From positions 543,001 through 607,000 of the forward strand of contig WPIO01000025.1 in assembly GCA_009760855.2 (NCBI GenBank): DNA of 64,000 nt, given 5' to 3'. Below are positions 62,385 to 64,000 of this stretch, piece by piece. Below the pieces are notes generated by a model, which was not told where the DNA came from, made no database searches, and saw nothing but the letters and a program-made list of their open reading frames with translations. This DNA is from Cristatella mucedo. Lineage: Eukaryota > Bryozoa > Phylactolaemata > Cristatellidae. Made by a program: the position numbers and the translations under genes. Each line of letters starts with the position of its first letter. Position 1 is the first letter of the stretch.

Positions 62385-63020
62385 TTTCTCGGCAGCTCTA
62401 GATACAATGAATTATTCAATCATTCTTCTACTCCTGTCATCTCGAGCCGGCATTGCTGGCACTGCGTTTCAGCTGTTTAAGACTTAACTCCTAAGTCTTA
62501 TCTTTGCTTGAATCGGTCCATGATTTTCAGAATCTCAAGCTCTGCCAGGTCATTAACAACATGATCTGCTGTCGATCGCACTTGATTGCAGTGCACTTTT
62601 TAAAATATAATGAAGACAAAACCAACTTTGAATTGAGAACAACCGAGCGGTTCTTGGAACTGGAAAAGCTACCTAAAAATCGGCCAAGGCCTAAATATCT
62701 AATATAAACTATTCGAGGAACATTAATATTCTCTTATAGAATGAATTGGTACTAAATGAGCACTTCAGATTGACAGTAGTGTCTGCTTACTGTTGCTATA
62801 GAAATATTGCATAAATCTGGGCTTGATTTGATAAGGATTACACAGAAGCTCATCAATGCATTCACTACATTATTACTAGACTTCTATGACTCACTGCTTG
62901 GAAGTCTTCCTTGCTGTTAAATACAACGCTTGTATTTGGTTTGGAATTCAGAATTTAGGCTTATCAGTGATAAAAATTGAAAATGCCACATTACAATCAA
63001 TACTGATCACCAATCTGCCT
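62385..63020 (+). mobile_element. Old LINE RT fragment, plus strand
   Basis: Frame pieces read VLLDFSAALDTMNYSIILLL, LSSRAGIAGTAFQLF and further C-terminal RT-like sequence, interrupted by many stops. This corresponds to VLLDLSAAFDTIDHKVLL of the family. Ends are approximate. Confidence 0.55.
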
Positions 63021-63039
63021 TGGCTGCATAAAAAGAGTA

Positions 63040-63703
63040 TTGACTAATAATAATAATAATAATAATGGACTTGATAAAGCGCTCTCAGAGAACTCAATTT
63101 CTTTCTAGGCGCTTTACATTTGCTGCAAAGGGAAACGCGATTGAATGGTGAGTAATATCATGCTTAATACACGACATGAATAACAGGGTTTGGGGTGAAT
63201 TGCACAGGCTCAACATGCAAATGTGGTTAGTGGCAGAATGCACAGTGTCAGCACTCATAAGCACATAAAGAACGAATCACAGGGACCCACTAAATGCTGT
63301 CCTAAATAGGTGTGTTTTTAAGTTTTTTTTAATGTGGTCAGGTCAGGGGATGGTCTGAAGCCGGTCGGGAGAGAGTTCCAGGCTTTGGGAGCATACGAAG
63401 TAAATGCGCGGTCTCCAAAGGATTTGAGGTTTGTGCGAGGTATTGATAAACTCTTGGATTCCGAAAAGCAGGTGGTTCGATGCTCGGTGTGGTGAGTGAG
63501 TATATCTGAGAGATAGGCTGGAGCCAAAGAATGAAGTGACCTATAATTGAGCGACAAAACCTTGAAGTCGATCTGTTGCTTGACTGGTAGCCATTGCAGG
63601 TCGGCGAGAAGTGGTGTGATATGGCAACTGCGACGCTCACGACAGACAAGCCTAGCTTCGGAGTTTTGCACCAGCTGCAATCGCCTGATCGCACATGCTG
63701 GTA
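63040..63703 (-). mobile_element. CR1/L2-like LINE, 3' end, minus strand
   Basis: (AAT)n at 63047-63066 and the hairpin at 63078-63117, then the 3' UTR. An open RT C-terminus follows ([46 protein letters not shown]) in 63318-63700. It is relatively well preserved. The frame continues a few codons into unrelated flank. Confidence 0.88.
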
Positions 63704-64000
63704 GACGTTTGTAAGCCTGCCTAAGTTGAGTACCTTGCCTTTTAGTACCTAATGATTTTTGGGTCATACGCATTACGTTGTAAAGCACGGGAAGAGGAAC
63801 TATTGATACTTAAGGTGCCATAAGAAATAACTATTGTTATGATTAATATATCTAATTTATTGTATACCATGCCGAAAATCAGTTTCAGGCACCACTTTAG
63901 CTATCGATACAACGTGGGCATAAGCTATGAAAATAGACAGTGGCGAAAGCAATCGTGGCAATAGTAATTTCATCAAGGCGCTACCAGTGCCTGTGTATGG

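Overview
The window is animal (metazoan) nuclear DNA. It shows spliced genes with GT-AG introns, tRNA-derived SINEs, many copies of a CR1/L2-type LINE, Tc1/mariner and Tigger (pogo) DNA-transposon remnants, and long (TA)n and (GA)n microsatellites. There are no operons or other prokaryotic features. The phylum cannot be fixed from the sequence; an invertebrate (flatworm, mollusc, annelid or crustacean grade) is most likely. Nearly all open frames over 60 codons are transposon shadows or chance.

The real gene content is a plus-strand tandem family of calpain cysteine proteases of the calpain-5/TRA-3 type: protease core, domain III and a C-terminal C2 domain, with no EF-hands. Copy A is represented only by its 3' part (exons at 2872-2979, 3058-3254, 18995-19134 and 19345-19524); its protease exons must lie left of the window. 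Copy C (31053-31589) is an unprocessed pseudogene of the last two exons, with several in-frame stops and with intron and 3' flank similar to copy A. Copy B (33818-52071) is a complete gene that I could assemble in eleven exons totalling 1905 nt (634 codons plus stop). The catalytic Cys82, His253 and Asn286 are intact. Exons 7, 8, 10 and 11 of B have exactly the lengths and phases of the four A exons.

The long introns and intergenic stretches are filled with repeats. A CR1/L2-like LINE occurs about twenty times, mostly as 5'-truncated copies. Copies share a 3' hairpin (AAAGCGCC...GGCGCTTT) followed by (ATT)n. One SINE family (5526-5695, 20262-20400, 35855-35960) has a tRNA-like head joined to that same LINE 3' hairpin, which suggests it is mobilised by the LINE. 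A second tRNA-derived SINE family has a different tail. A diverged tandem repeat of about 165 bp forms two arrays in opposite orientation (39850-40900 and 59860-60500). DNA transposons include a Tigger-like remnant (6359-7893), a Tc1/mariner remnant (10490-11030) and a possible piggyBac-like end near 54609.

One minus-strand ORF (18005-18421) starts with a credible signal peptide and may be a small secreted protein nested in a calpain intron. I do not recognise its family.
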